Assembly: GCA_959020415.1 (NCBI GenBank)
Contig: CAUERX010000024.1
Location: forward strand, 1-21,346
DNA from: an uncultured bacterium
GTDB taxonomy: Bacteria > Bacillota_I > Bacilli_A > RF39 > UBA660
Length of the DNA stretch: 21,346 bases
Direction: 5' to 3'
Positions 13,104 through 21,346 of the stretch are shown in pieces. Position 1 is the first letter of the stretch. Each line of letters opens with the position of its first letter. The translations under genes and the position numbers were made by a program. The notes beneath the pieces are model-generated. The model was not told the origin of the DNA, ran no database searches, and saw only the letters and a list, made by a program, of their open reading frames with translations.

Positions 13104-16100
13104 TTGGCTTATACAATACAAAAAATCAATGACAAGCGTGAAAGAAGAAATTACGCAAAAACAAAAAATGCAATTGAACTTACAAATTTGTTAGACATCC
13201 AAAAAGCATCATATGAGTGGTTTTTAACCGAAGGTATTCAAGAAGTTTTCGATGATATTTTTCCAGTGGAGAGTTTCACTGGTAATTTGTCGTTAGAATT
13301 TGGCGAATATTCTTTTGAGGAACCAAGATATACAATTAAACAGTGTAAAGAAAGAGATGCAACTTACGCTGCACCACTTAAAGTTGAAGCTAGACTTTTT
13401 AACGTGGAAACTGGTGAAGTTAAAGAACAAGAAATTTATTTAGGTGACATGCCAATTATGACCGAAAGCGGATCATTTATTGTCAATGGAGCTGAAAGAG
13501 TAATCGTATCTCAATTAGTTAGGTCACCATCTGTTTATTTTGGTAAGGAAGTAGACAAGAAAAATGGTAAGGTTACAGTTGGAGCTCAAGTTATTCCAAA
13601 TAAAGGAACTTGGCTTGAATATGAAATTGATGCTCGTGATGTAATTTATGTAAGAATTGACCGTACTCGCAAGGTACCAATTACAACTTTACTTAGAGCG
13701 GTTGGCCTATCTAGCGATGCTGATATCGTAGATTTATTTGGTGAAGATGATTATGTTATTAAAACAATCGAAAAAGACACTAATAAAAATACTGATGAAG
13801 CATTAATTGATATCCATTCTAAACTACGTCCTGGTGAACCTTCAACTTTAGAAAGTGCGAAGAATCAATTAATTACAAAATTCTTTGATTCTTTCCGTTA
13901 TGATTTGGCGAAAGTTGGACGTTATAAATTTAATAAAAAGTTAAGTGTAATTGACCGTTTATTAGGCTGTACATTAGCTGAGAATATTAAAGATGGTAAT
14001 AAAATTATTGCTAAAGATGGGGACGTAGTTACTAAAGAATTATTAGAAACTTTAAAACCTATCCTTCAAGCTGGCTATGGCAGAAGAGAAGTTTTAATTA
14101 ATTCTGATTTGGATACTTATAATGAAGTTCAAGTAATTAAAGTTTATTCAAAAAATGATAAAGACAAAGTTGTTAGAATTATTGGTAATGATCAAAATAC
14201 TGATATTAAACGTTTAACAATTTCTGATATTTATGCCTCAGTATCTTACTATTTGAATTTATTAGATGGTATTGGAAACTTTGATGAAATTGACCATTTA
14301 TCAAATAGACGTGTTCGTCAAGTTGGAGAACTTTTACAAAATCAATTCAGAACGGGTATTGGTAGAATTGAGAGAATGATTAGAGATCGTATGAGTACGC
14401 AAGATATTAATGAAGTTACACCAAAAAGCTTAATTAATATTCGCCCTCTTACAGCGGCTATTAAAGAATTCTTTGGAAGTTCACAACTTTCACAATTTAT
14501 GGATCAGATTAATCCAATTGCGGAACTTACTAACAAGAGAAGACTTTCTTCTTTAGGACCAGGAGGACTTTCTCGTGATAGAGCCGGAATGGAAGTTCGT
14601 GACGTTAATCCATCACATTATGGTAGATTATGTCCAGTTGAATCTCCAGAAGGACCAAATATCGGGCTTATAACTTCACTTGCATGTTATGCGAAGGTTA
14701 ATGAATATGGATTTATTATGACACCTTACCGTAAGGTAGAAAATAGTAAATTAACTGATGAAATTCATTATATGACAGCTGATGAAGAGTTAGATTATTA
14801 TATTGCGCCAGCAACAATTAAAGTTGATGAGGACGGCAATATACTTAACAATCGTGAAACTGTACGTTATCATACTGATACAATGATGGTTTCAAAAGAA
14901 CAAATCGATTATATGGATGTTAGTCCACAACAAGTAATTTCAATTACGACTAGCGGTATTCCATTCCTTGAGCACGACGATGGGAAACGTGCCTTAATGG
15001 GAGCAAACATGCAACGTCAAGCAATTCCATTATTAAAAGCTGAAGCACCTTTAGTTGGTACTGGTATTGAGGCAATTGCCGCTCGTGATTCAGGTGCAGT
15101 TATTTTAGCTAAAGCTGATGGCGTAGTAGATTATGTCGATGCTTGTAAAATTATCGTTAAAACTGCTAAAGGAACGGATACTTATTATTTAGATGGTTTT
15201 GAAATGAGTAATATGGGCACTTGTTATCATCAAATTCCAATTGTTACTAAAGGTGACAAAATTACTAAGGGTATGGTTATTGCCGATGGTCCAAGTACGG
15301 ATCAAGGAGAACTTGCTTTAGGTAAGAACGTTACAGTAGCATTTGTTAACTTTGATGGATATAATTACGAGGATGCAGTTGTTCTTAATGAGAGATTAGT
15401 AAAAGATGACGCATATACTTCAATTCATATTAAGGACTATGAAATCGAGTGTCGTGATACGAAACTTGGTGCGGAAGAATTTACTCGCGATATTCCAAAT
15501 GTTAGTGAAGAAGCTCGTAAGAACTTAGATGAAAACGGCATTATTCGTATTGGTACAGAAGTAAAAGACGATGATATTTTAGTAGGTAAAGTTACACCAA
15601 AAGGTATGGCTGAACTTACTTCAGAAGAAAAATTATTACATGCGATTTTTGGTGAGAAAACTCGTGAAGTTAGAGATACATCATTAAGAGTTCAACACGG
15701 TGGTGGCGGTATTGTTCATGACATTCAAATTTTAACTAAGGAGAATGGTGATGAATTACCTGCTGGTGTTAGTAAGAAAATTAGAGTTTATATCGTTCAA
15801 AAACGTAAGATTTCTGTTGGAGATAAGATGGCAGGACGTCATGGTAACAAAGGTGTTATTTCATTAGTGTTACCGGAGGAAGATATGCCTTATATGGAAG
15901 ATGGACGTACGGTTGATGTTTTACTTAACCCACTGGGAGTTCCATCACGTATGAATATCGGCCAAATCTTAGAGTTACACTTAGGTATGGCAGCTAAAGA
16001 ACTTAATGTTCATGTAGCAACCCCAGTATTTGATGGTGCAACGCGTAAAGAAATTATCGAAGCTTTAGATGAAGCTAATTTACCAACTGATGGTAAGATG

Positions 16101-16745
16101 ATTTTATATGATGGACGCACAGGGCTTCCTTTTGACCATCGTATTGCCGTTGGGGTTATGTATATGGTTAAACTTGACCACATGGTTGACGATAAGTTAC
16201 ATGCGCGTTCAACAGGACCTTACTCATTAGTCACACAACAACCACTTGGTGGTAAAGCGCAATTTGGTGGACAACGTTTTGGTGAGATGGAAGTTTGGGC
16301 TTTATATGCTTATGGAGCTGCTAACATTTTACAAGAAATGATGACTATTAAATCAGATGATGTTACTGGTAGGGTTAAGGTATATGAAGCATTGGTTAAG
16401 GGTGAAGAATTACCTAAATCAGGTGTACCAGAATCATTCAGAGTTGTTATTAAAGAATTCCAAGCATTAGGTTTAGACATTACAGTGCTTAATGAGGACG
16501 GAGAATTTGTTGAACTTAAAGAATTAGAGGAAGCTGAAAAAGATAGCTATGTTGTAGAATCTGATTTAGAAAGCGAAATTTTGAAGTCTAAAGAAGGTGC
16601 ACAACCTGTAGATAATGCATTATCTGAAGAATTAGATGGTGAAGATGATTTAGAAGATGAAGAGTCAGAAGAAGAAATATTCGCTGATGAATTAGAGGCT
16701 TCAGAAGAAACTGAAGAAGATGTTCTGGAAGGGGATGAGAAATAA
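13104..16745 (+). CDS. rpoB: DNA-directed RNA polymerase subunit beta
   Basis: A 1213-residue beta subunit. The start is TTG 13104, with AGGGGTGA about 5 bases before it. The rifampicin pocket (456-490) reads FFGSSQLSQFMDQINPIAEL then TNKRRLSSLGPGG, with Q464, D467 and S482 conserved, but Asn477 stands where E. coli has His526. Further conserved blocks are RDVNPSHYGRLCPVESPEGPN, GDKMAGRHGNKG and the C-terminal GGKAQFGGQRFGEMEVWALYAYGAA, which contacts beta prime. Residues about 1142-1213 form a strongly acidic Glu/Asp tail, usual in kind but long. The stop overlaps the rpoC ATG by one base (TAATG). No internal lineage-specific insertion is obvious; length and order are those of Firmicutes. 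Confidence 0.98.
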   Translation: MAYTIQKINDKRERRNYAKTKNAIELTNLLDIQKASYEWFLTEGIQEVFDDIFPVESFTGNLSLEFGEYSFEEPRYTIKQCKERDATYAAPLKVEARLFNVETGEVKEQEIYLGDMPIMTESGSFIVNGAERVIVSQLVRSPSVYFGKEVDKKNGKVTVGAQVIPNKGTWLEYEIDARDVIYVRIDRTRKVPITTLLRAVGLSSDADIVDLFGEDDYVIKTIEKDTNKNTDEALIDIHSKLRPGEPSTLESAKNQLITKFFDSFRYDLAKVGRYKFNKKLSVIDRLLGCTLAENIKDGNKIIAKDGDVVTKELLETLKPILQAGYGRREVLINSDLDTYNEVQVIKVYSKNDKDKVVRIIGNDQNTDIKRLTISDIYASVSYYLNLLDGIGNFDEIDHLSNRRVRQVGELLQNQFRTGIGRIERMIRDRMSTQDINEVTPKSLINIRPLTAAIKEFFGSSQLSQFMDQINPIAELTNKRRLSSLGPGGLSRDRAGMEVRDVNPSHYGRLCPVESPEGPNIGLITSLACYAKVNEYGFIMTPYRKVENSKLTDEIHYMTADEELDYYIAPATIKVDEDGNILNNRETVRYHTDTMMVSKEQIDYMDVSPQQVISITTSGIPFLEHDDGKRALMGANMQRQAIPLLKAEAPLVGTGIEAIAARDSGAVILAKADGVVDYVDACKIIVKTAKGTDTYYLDGFEMSNMGTCYHQIPIVTKGDKITKGMVIADGPSTDQGELALGKNVTVAFVNFDGYNYEDAVVLNERLVKDDAYTSIHIKDYEIECRDTKLGAEEFTRDIPNVSEEARKNLDENGIIRIGTEVKDDDILVGKVTPKGMAELTSEEKLLHAIFGEKTREVRDTSLRVQHGGGGIVHDIQILTKENGDELPAGVSKKIRVYIVQKRKISVGDKMAGRHGNKGVISLVLPEEDMPYMEDGRTVDVLLNPLGVPSRMNIGQILELHLGMAAKELNVHVATPVFDGATRKEIIEALDEANLPTDGKMILYDGRTGLPFDHRIAVGVMYMVKLDHMVDDKLHARSTGPYSLVTQQPLGGKAQFGGQRFGEMEVWALYAYGAANILQEMMTIKSDDVTGRVKVYEALVKGEELPKSGVPESFRVVIKEFQALGLDITVLNEDGEFVELKELEEAEKDSYVVESDLESEILKSKEGAQPVDNALSEELDGEDDLEDEESEEEIFADELEASEETEEDVLEGDEK

Positions 16746-19700
16746 TGGACGCAAATAGTTTTGAAGGTTTGAGAATTGCCATTGCCTCACCAGAAAAAAT
16801 CCGTTCTTGGTCTTATGGCGAGGTTAAAAAAGCGGAAACTATGAATTACCGTACTTTGAAACCAGAACGTGATGGTCTTTTCTGCGAAAAAATATTCGGT
16901 CCAACTAAAGATTTCGAATGCGCCTGCGGAAAATATAAAAGATTAAGATATAAAAATATTATTTGTGATAGATGTGGAGTAGAGGTAACTCGTGCGAAAG
17001 TACGTCGTGAACGTATGGGACATATTGAACTTGCTACTCCTGTGTCTCACATTTGGTTCTTTAAAGGTGTTCCTTCACGTATGGGACTCGTACTTGATAT
17101 GTCACCTAGGGAACTTGAAGAAGTACTTTACTTTGTTTCTTATGTTGTTTTAGATCCGGGTGATACACCGCTTGAGAAAAAGCAAACTATAAGTGATAAA
17201 GAATATCGTGCTTATATGGAAAAGTATGGAACAACTTTTAGAGTAGGAATGGGTGCGGAAGCTATTAAAGAGCTTTTAAAGCAAGTAGACCTAGCTAAAG
17301 AAGTTGAAGAAATAAAAAAAGATATCGATGGTATTAAAGATTCAACTAGTCAAAAACGTATTCGTTTAATTAAAAGATTAGATGTATTAGATGCTTTCCT
17401 AGAATCAGGTAATAAGCCAGAGTGGATGATTTTGGATGCGCTTCCAGTTATTCCACCTGAACTTCGTCCGATGATTCAACTAGACGGTGGACGTTTTGCA
17501 ACATCGGATTTAAATGATTTATATCGTCGTGTTATTAATCGTAATAACCGTCTTAAAAAGTTAATTGATTTAAACGCCCCATCAATCATTATTCAAAATG
17601 AAAAACGTATGCTTCAAGAAGCGGTTGATGCGTTATTTGATAATGGACGTCGTGGTAAAAATATTACTGGTCCAGGTAATAGACCATTAAAATCTTTATC
17701 AAGTATGCTTAAAGGTAAACAAGGTCGTTTTCGTCAAAATTTACTTGGTAAGCGTGTTGACTATTCAGCGCGTTCAGTTATCGTTGTTGGTCCATCACTT
17801 AAGATGTACGAATGCGGTATTCCAAAAGAGATGGCTTTAGAATTATTTAAACCGCATGTTATTAATGGTTTAGTAACGAAGGAGATTGCTAGTAACATTA
17901 AAGCGGCTAAAAGAATGATTGAAAATCAAGATGAAAGAGTATGGGACATTGTTGAAGAAAAGATTAAAGAACATCCAGTTTTACTTAATCGTGCTCCAAC
18001 CTTACATAGACTTGGTATTCAAGCATTTGAACCAAAGTTAATTGATGGTAAGGCTATTAGACTTCATCCACTTGTATGTACAGCATTTAATGCGGATTTC
18101 GATGGAGACCAAATGGCAGTTCACGTACCAATTAGTGAAGAAGCACAAGCAGAAGCAAGAATATTGATGCTTGGTGCTAATAATATCTTATCACCTAAGA
18201 ACGGGGCACCTATTACAACGCCTTCACAAGATATGGTACTTGGTAACTATTATTTAACTTTAGAAAAAGCAGGAGAAGAAGGCGAAGGTAGAGTCTTTAA
18301 AAACAGTAATGATGCAATTATGGCTTACCAAAGAGGTGAAATTACCCTTCATACACGTATTGCTTTACGTGTAAGCTCATTTAAACATAAAATCTTTCCA
18401 GACAAATATATGGATAAGTATTTAGTGACAACACCTGGTAAATTAATCTTTAATGATGTTTTTCCAGATACTTTTCAATATGTTAATGACGGAAGTGACG
18501 AAAATGTTAAAAATGTAACACCTGCTAAATACTTTATCGACAAAGGTAAAAATATTCCAGAAGAAATTAAGAATATGCCAGTAACTAAAGCTCTAAACAA
18601 GAGTGCTTTAGGTAACTTAATTGCTCAAATCTATAAAAGATATCAAACAACTGAAACTTCAGTAATGCTTGATGCAATTAAGGATTTAGGTTTTAAATAT
18701 TCAACTTTATCTGGTATTAGTTTCTCAATTGCCGATGTTGAAGAAAGTAAAGTTAAACCAGAAGTTGTTGAGAAAGCACAAGCAAAGGTTGATGCGATTA
18801 ATAAGCAATTTAAACGTGGTTTAATAACTGATAAGGAAAGATATGATCGTGTTATCGATACTTGGTTTAAAGCTAAAGACGATGTATACGATGATTTGGA
18901 AAATTGGCTTAAGAATAATCCTGAAGCTTCAATCAGTATGATGATTGATTCTAAAGCTCGTGGATCTATTAAGGAATATGGTCAATTAGCTGGTATGCGT
19001 GGTATCATGAACAAGCCAACTGGTGACTATGTTGAAATTCCTATCCTTTCATCATTCAGTGAAGGTGTGACGGTATCTGAGTTCTTTACATCTACCCATG
19101 GTACTCGTAAGGGAGCAGTTGATACGGCTCTTAAGACAGCGGATGCCGGATATTTAACTCGTCGTTTGGTTGATGTAGTACAAGACGTTATTGTTAAAGA
19201 AGACGATTGTGGAACTGACCAAGGAGTAGTTGTTGAAAAGATTTTAAATACTGATGGTACGTTAATCGAATCTTTAGAAGAGCGTATTACTGGTAGATAT
19301 ACAAATAAGAAGATTGTTCATCCAGAAACTAAAGAAGTTATGTATGAGAAAGATACTTATATTACCGAAGCAATTGCTGAAAAAATTGTTAAGGCTGGAA
19401 TTACTAAGGTTCCAATTAGAAGTATTCTTACTTGTAGAACTGAATATGGTGTTTGTAAAAAATGTTATGGTCGTAACTTAGCTACGGGATTTGAAGTTGA
19501 AATTGGGGAAGCTGTTGGTATTATGGCTGCTCAATCAATTGGTGAACCTGGTACTCAACTTACCATGAAAAACTTCAATACTGGTGGAGTTGCTGGTGGA
19601 GAAGATATTACGCAAGGTCTTCCTCGTGTTCAAGAAATTTTCGAAGCACGCAATCCGAAAGGTAAAGCAACTATTTCTGAAATCAATGGTGTAGTTACTA

Positions 19701-20380
19701 AGATCGTTGATGAAGGTGGACACTTTAAAATATATGTTAAAAATGATGTTGAAACAAGAGAACATTCAACTAACTATGGTGTTGATGTTACTTGTGAAAT
19801 TGGTCAAGAAGTTAAAGCTGGTGAAAAGCTTACTAAAGGTGCAGTTAATCCTAAAGAATTATTAGTGGTTACTGATCCAATTACGGTTCAACAATATATT
19901 CTATTTGAAATTCAAAGAGTTTATCGTTCTCAAGGTGTTGAGGTTAGTGATAAGCACGTTGAAGTTATTGCGAAACGTATGATCTCAAAAATTAAGATTA
20001 TTGATTCAGGTGATTCATTATTCTTACCAGGTACAATGGTAGATATTAATCATTTTACTGATGAAAATAAACGCTTAATCTTAGAAGGTAAGAGACCATC
20101 GACTGGAAAACCAGTATTACTTGGTATCACTAAGGCTTCACTTGAGACTGATTCATTCTTATCAGCAGCTTCATTCCAAGAAACAACACGTATCTTAACT
20201 GATGCGGCTGTTCATGGAAAAGTTGATCATTTAAATGGATTAAAAGAAAATGTTATCATTGGTAAATTAATTCCTGCTGGTACAGGTGCGAAACAATATC
20301 GTGAAGTAGATTACAGTTTAGAAAATGAGCTTTTAAGAGATGAACCTCTAGAGGCTTTAGAACAAGAACTAATGGATTAG
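16745..20380 (+). CDS. rpoC: DNA-directed RNA polymerase subunit beta prime
   Basis: A 1211-residue beta prime subunit. The N-terminal zinc-binding domain has C59, C61, C74 and C77 (CACG ... CDRC). NADFDGDQ (449-456) carries the three Asp that hold the catalytic magnesium. The second zinc site is formed by the later cysteines in CGTD and CRTEYGVCKKC (about 820-905), and GEAVGIMAAQSIGEPGTQLTM marks the trigger-loop/bridge region near 920-940. Length matches Firmicutes such as B. subtilis (1199), without large insertions. It is translationally coupled to rpoB and ends in TAG, inside the left arm and loop of its terminator. Confidence 0.98.
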   Translation: MDANSFEGLRIAIASPEKIRSWSYGEVKKAETMNYRTLKPERDGLFCEKIFGPTKDFECACGKYKRLRYKNIICDRCGVEVTRAKVRRERMGHIELATPVSHIWFFKGVPSRMGLVLDMSPRELEEVLYFVSYVVLDPGDTPLEKKQTISDKEYRAYMEKYGTTFRVGMGAEAIKELLKQVDLAKEVEEIKKDIDGIKDSTSQKRIRLIKRLDVLDAFLESGNKPEWMILDALPVIPPELRPMIQLDGGRFATSDLNDLYRRVINRNNRLKKLIDLNAPSIIIQNEKRMLQEAVDALFDNGRRGKNITGPGNRPLKSLSSMLKGKQGRFRQNLLGKRVDYSARSVIVVGPSLKMYECGIPKEMALELFKPHVINGLVTKEIASNIKAAKRMIENQDERVWDIVEEKIKEHPVLLNRAPTLHRLGIQAFEPKLIDGKAIRLHPLVCTAFNADFDGDQMAVHVPISEEAQAEARILMLGANNILSPKNGAPITTPSQDMVLGNYYLTLEKAGEEGEGRVFKNSNDAIMAYQRGEITLHTRIALRVSSFKHKIFPDKYMDKYLVTTPGKLIFNDVFPDTFQYVNDGSDENVKNVTPAKYFIDKGKNIPEEIKNMPVTKALNKSALGNLIAQIYKRYQTTETSVMLDAIKDLGFKYSTLSGISFSIADVEESKVKPEVVEKAQAKVDAINKQFKRGLITDKERYDRVIDTWFKAKDDVYDDLENWLKNNPEASISMMIDSKARGSIKEYGQLAGMRGIMNKPTGDYVEIPILSSFSEGVTVSEFFTSTHGTRKGAVDTALKTADAGYLTRRLVDVVQDVIVKEDDCGTDQGVVVEKILNTDGTLIESLEERITGRYTNKKIVHPETKEVMYEKDTYITEAIAEKIVKAGITKVPIRSILTCRTEYGVCKKCYGRNLATGFEVEIGEAVGIMAAQSIGEPGTQLTMKNFNTGGVAGGEDITQGLPRVQEIFEARNPKGKATISEINGVVTKIVDEGGHFKIYVKNDVETREHSTNYGVDVTCEIGQEVKAGEKLTKGAVNPKELLVVTDPITVQQYILFEIQRVYRSQGVEVSDKHVEVIAKRMISKIKIIDSGDSLFLPGTMVDINHFTDENKRLILEGKRPSTGKPVLLGITKASLETDSFLSAASFQETTRILTDAAVHGKVDHLNGLKENVIIGKLIPAGTGAKQYREVDYSLENELLRDEPLEALEQELMD

Positions 20381-20394
20381 CCATTGGTTCTTTT
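20364..20394 (+). terminator. Terminator of rpoBC overlapping the stop codon
   Basis: AAGAACTAATGG (20364-20375) pairs with CCATTGGTTCTT (20381-20392), one G-U pair, loop ATTAG, followed by T to 20394 and a further T-rich stretch. The last rpoC codons and the TAG (20378-20380) form its left arm and loop. Confidence 0.8.
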
Positions 20395-20432
20395 ATTTTG
20401 TATGGTGATGTGTTAAAATGAAAGGTGATAGG

Positions 20433-20786
20433 ATGATAGAATATGAATCCAGTTTTAAAAATGAAAGCTTGGAACCATATATAAAATATTGTGAAAAACA
20501 AGGATAAGAGAAGATTTCTTTTGAATCTTAAGTTCGTGAATTATTCATTAGTACTAATTACTTGCACATATTACGACAAAGAATATGTCTGGTGTGGTTA
20601 AAACATTTTTTAGATTTCAAAGACGATGATGATTCTGATGAGATTTTGAGTGTTCTAGAGAGATTATACCGTGCGGAAAATAGAAAATCGATTAATTCTA
20701 TTTTAGATATTTTGAATTATAAAAAATTAAGCATTTAGATAGATAAAGAGTTATTTATAAGAAGGAAAATGTGGTGTTTGGGATAA
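20433..20786 (+). pseudogene. Unidentified gene remnant with in-frame stops
   Basis: From ATG 20433 (AGGTGATAGG before it) one frame reads through TAA at 20505, TAA at 20529 and TAG at 20736 with protein-like composition throughout: MIEYESSFKNESLEPYIKYC at the start, then helical charged text including LRQRICLVWLKHFLDF and DDDDSDEILSVLERLYRAEN. Both TAA can arise from CAA by a single change (GQEK, ESQV). The remnant probably ends at 20738 or 20786; a 28-codon frame starting at 20786 (MYVVIIEGEKK) may be another fragment. I do not recognise the family. Confidence 0.5.
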
Positions 20787-20897
20787 TGTATGTAGTAATA
20801 ATTGAAGGTGAGAAGAAAGCGGTAGATAAGGTATATAATGATGTTTTAACAATTTTAATTGGTAGTAAATGATTGAATGAAATCTAAAATGAAGAAT

Positions 20898-20932
20898 AAA
20901 AAAACTAGTACTATTAATTGTACTAGTTTTTT
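20898..20932. terminator. Symmetric, probably bidirectional terminator
   Basis: AAAACTAGTAC (20901-20911) pairs perfectly with GTACTAGTTTT (20920-20930), loop TATTAATT. A run of A stands before it and of T after it, so it works as a U-tract hairpin in both directions. It lies between the rpoC side (plus strand) and the CRISPR array (predicted minus-strand transcript). Confidence 0.75.
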
Positions 20933-21057
20933 GTATTTAAATATAAAATTTGATTTGGATATGGTACATTGGTTGAGATAATGGTTATTCTGATTTACTG
21001 TATTTAGTGATGTAAATATTACTAATGACGATATTATAAGGTTAGTTATTATTTTGA
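20933..21057. other. AT-rich spacer region before the CRISPR array end, nothing recognised
   Basis: No ORF, tRNA, repeat copy or convincing anti-repeat was found in these 125 bases. On the predicted array orientation this is the trailer side beyond the last repeat. Confidence 0.5.
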
Positions 21058-21346
21058 GTTTTAATACTATTTAATATGACATAGTTCTAAAACTTAATAC
21101 TTGTATTATTAATACTTGTATTGTTTTAATACCATTTAATATGACATAGTTCTAAAACGATATACTATTATTAAATGATGTAGTAATAGTTTTAATACCA
21201 TTTAATATGACATAGTTCTAAAACAACGGATATAACCATTGCCATGACGAACGGGTTTTAATACCATTTAATATGACATAGTTCTAAAACAAACTTTAGT
21301 TGGCATTGTTTTACCATATCTGTTTTAATACCATTTAATATGACAT
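21058..21346 (-). CRISPR. CRISPR array, leader-distal end, type II-A-like repeat (runs off the window)
   Basis: Repeats of 36 bases lie at 21058-21093, 21123-21158, 21189-21224 and 21255-21290, with a fifth cut by the window edge at 21322-21346 (25 bases). Spacers are 29, 30, 30 and 31 bases. On the plus strand the repeat begins GTTTTAATACCATTTAATAT and ends GTTCTAAAAC; the minus strand begins GTTTTAGAACTATGTCATAT, which resembles type II-A repeats (Listeria and Streptococcus Cas9 repeats start GTTTTAGAGCTATG). The array is therefore read right to left. The only variant repeat is the leftmost (T at 21068 instead of C), as expected for the oldest, leader-distal copy. No cas gene is in the window; cas9-cas1-cas2-csn2 and the leader are expected to the right. 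Confidence 0.95.

Noticed and set aside
20933..21057. tracrRNA or additional degenerate repeat beside the array
   Set aside because: No stretch complementary to the first part of the minus-strand repeat was found by eye; in type II-A loci the tracrRNA is usually near cas9, outside this window.
21094..21321. Self-targeting spacers
   Set aside because: No spacer shows more than short partial similarity to the rest of the window by eye; the AATACTTGT shared with the secE promoter region is too short to count.

Overview
The window is AT-rich bacterial DNA from a low-GC Firmicutes/Mollicutes-type organism (class Bacilli in the broad sense). The gene order secE-nusG-rplK-rplA-rplJ-rplL-(rsmC-like)-rpoB-rpoC, preceded by mrnC-rlmB-sigH, is the arrangement known from Bacillus subtilis. 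Tryptophan is written TGG and TGA ends real genes (rsmC-like, the HipA-like gene), so the standard bacterial code applies rather than the Mycoplasma code. RpoB has Asn where rifampicin-sensitive bacteria have His526, a change known from Mollicutes. Layout: 1-257 is the C-terminal end of a probable large serine recombinase. 306-3851 is a tightly packed, overlapping run: rbgA, a small nucleotidyltransferase-like gene, mrnC, rlmB, a SigH-like sigma factor and a frameshifted metalloprotease, closed by a terminator. Here 50S assembly, 23S maturation and 23S methylation genes sit together with a sigma factor.

3880-9097 is an accessory block placed between sigH and secE, where B. subtilis has only rpmG. 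It holds a decayed esterase that has lost its catalytic serine region, an intact condensation/alcohol-acetyltransferase-like protein, an intact zinc-ribbon six-helix membrane protein, a decayed coiled-coil membrane protein, and an intact HipA-like protein whose catalytic aspartate seems to be replaced by asparagine. No rpmG is visible.

9172-20394 is the core expression region. It has near-consensus promoters before secE, rplK, rplJ and rpoB; the last two overlap the ends of the preceding genes. Two RNA elements resembling the 23S L1-stalk (before rplK and before rplA) suggest L1 feedback, and a typical L10 leader with an attenuator precedes rplJ. rpoB and rpoC overlap by one base, and the rpoC terminator overlaps its stop codon.

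20395-21346 is intergenic and accessory: a gene remnant with in-frame stops, a symmetric hairpin that could terminate transcription from both sides, and the leader-distal end of a CRISPR array (four full 36-bp repeats plus a partial one). The minus-strand repeat begins GTTTTAGAACTATG, which is type II-A-like, so the leader and any cas9 operon should lie to the right of the window. The most interesting items are the CRISPR array end with its internally duplicated oldest spacer, the paired L1 mimics with a possible RNA switch, the natural Asn in the rifampicin pocket, the HipA-like possible pseudokinase, and the cluster of decaying genes inside a housekeeping locus.
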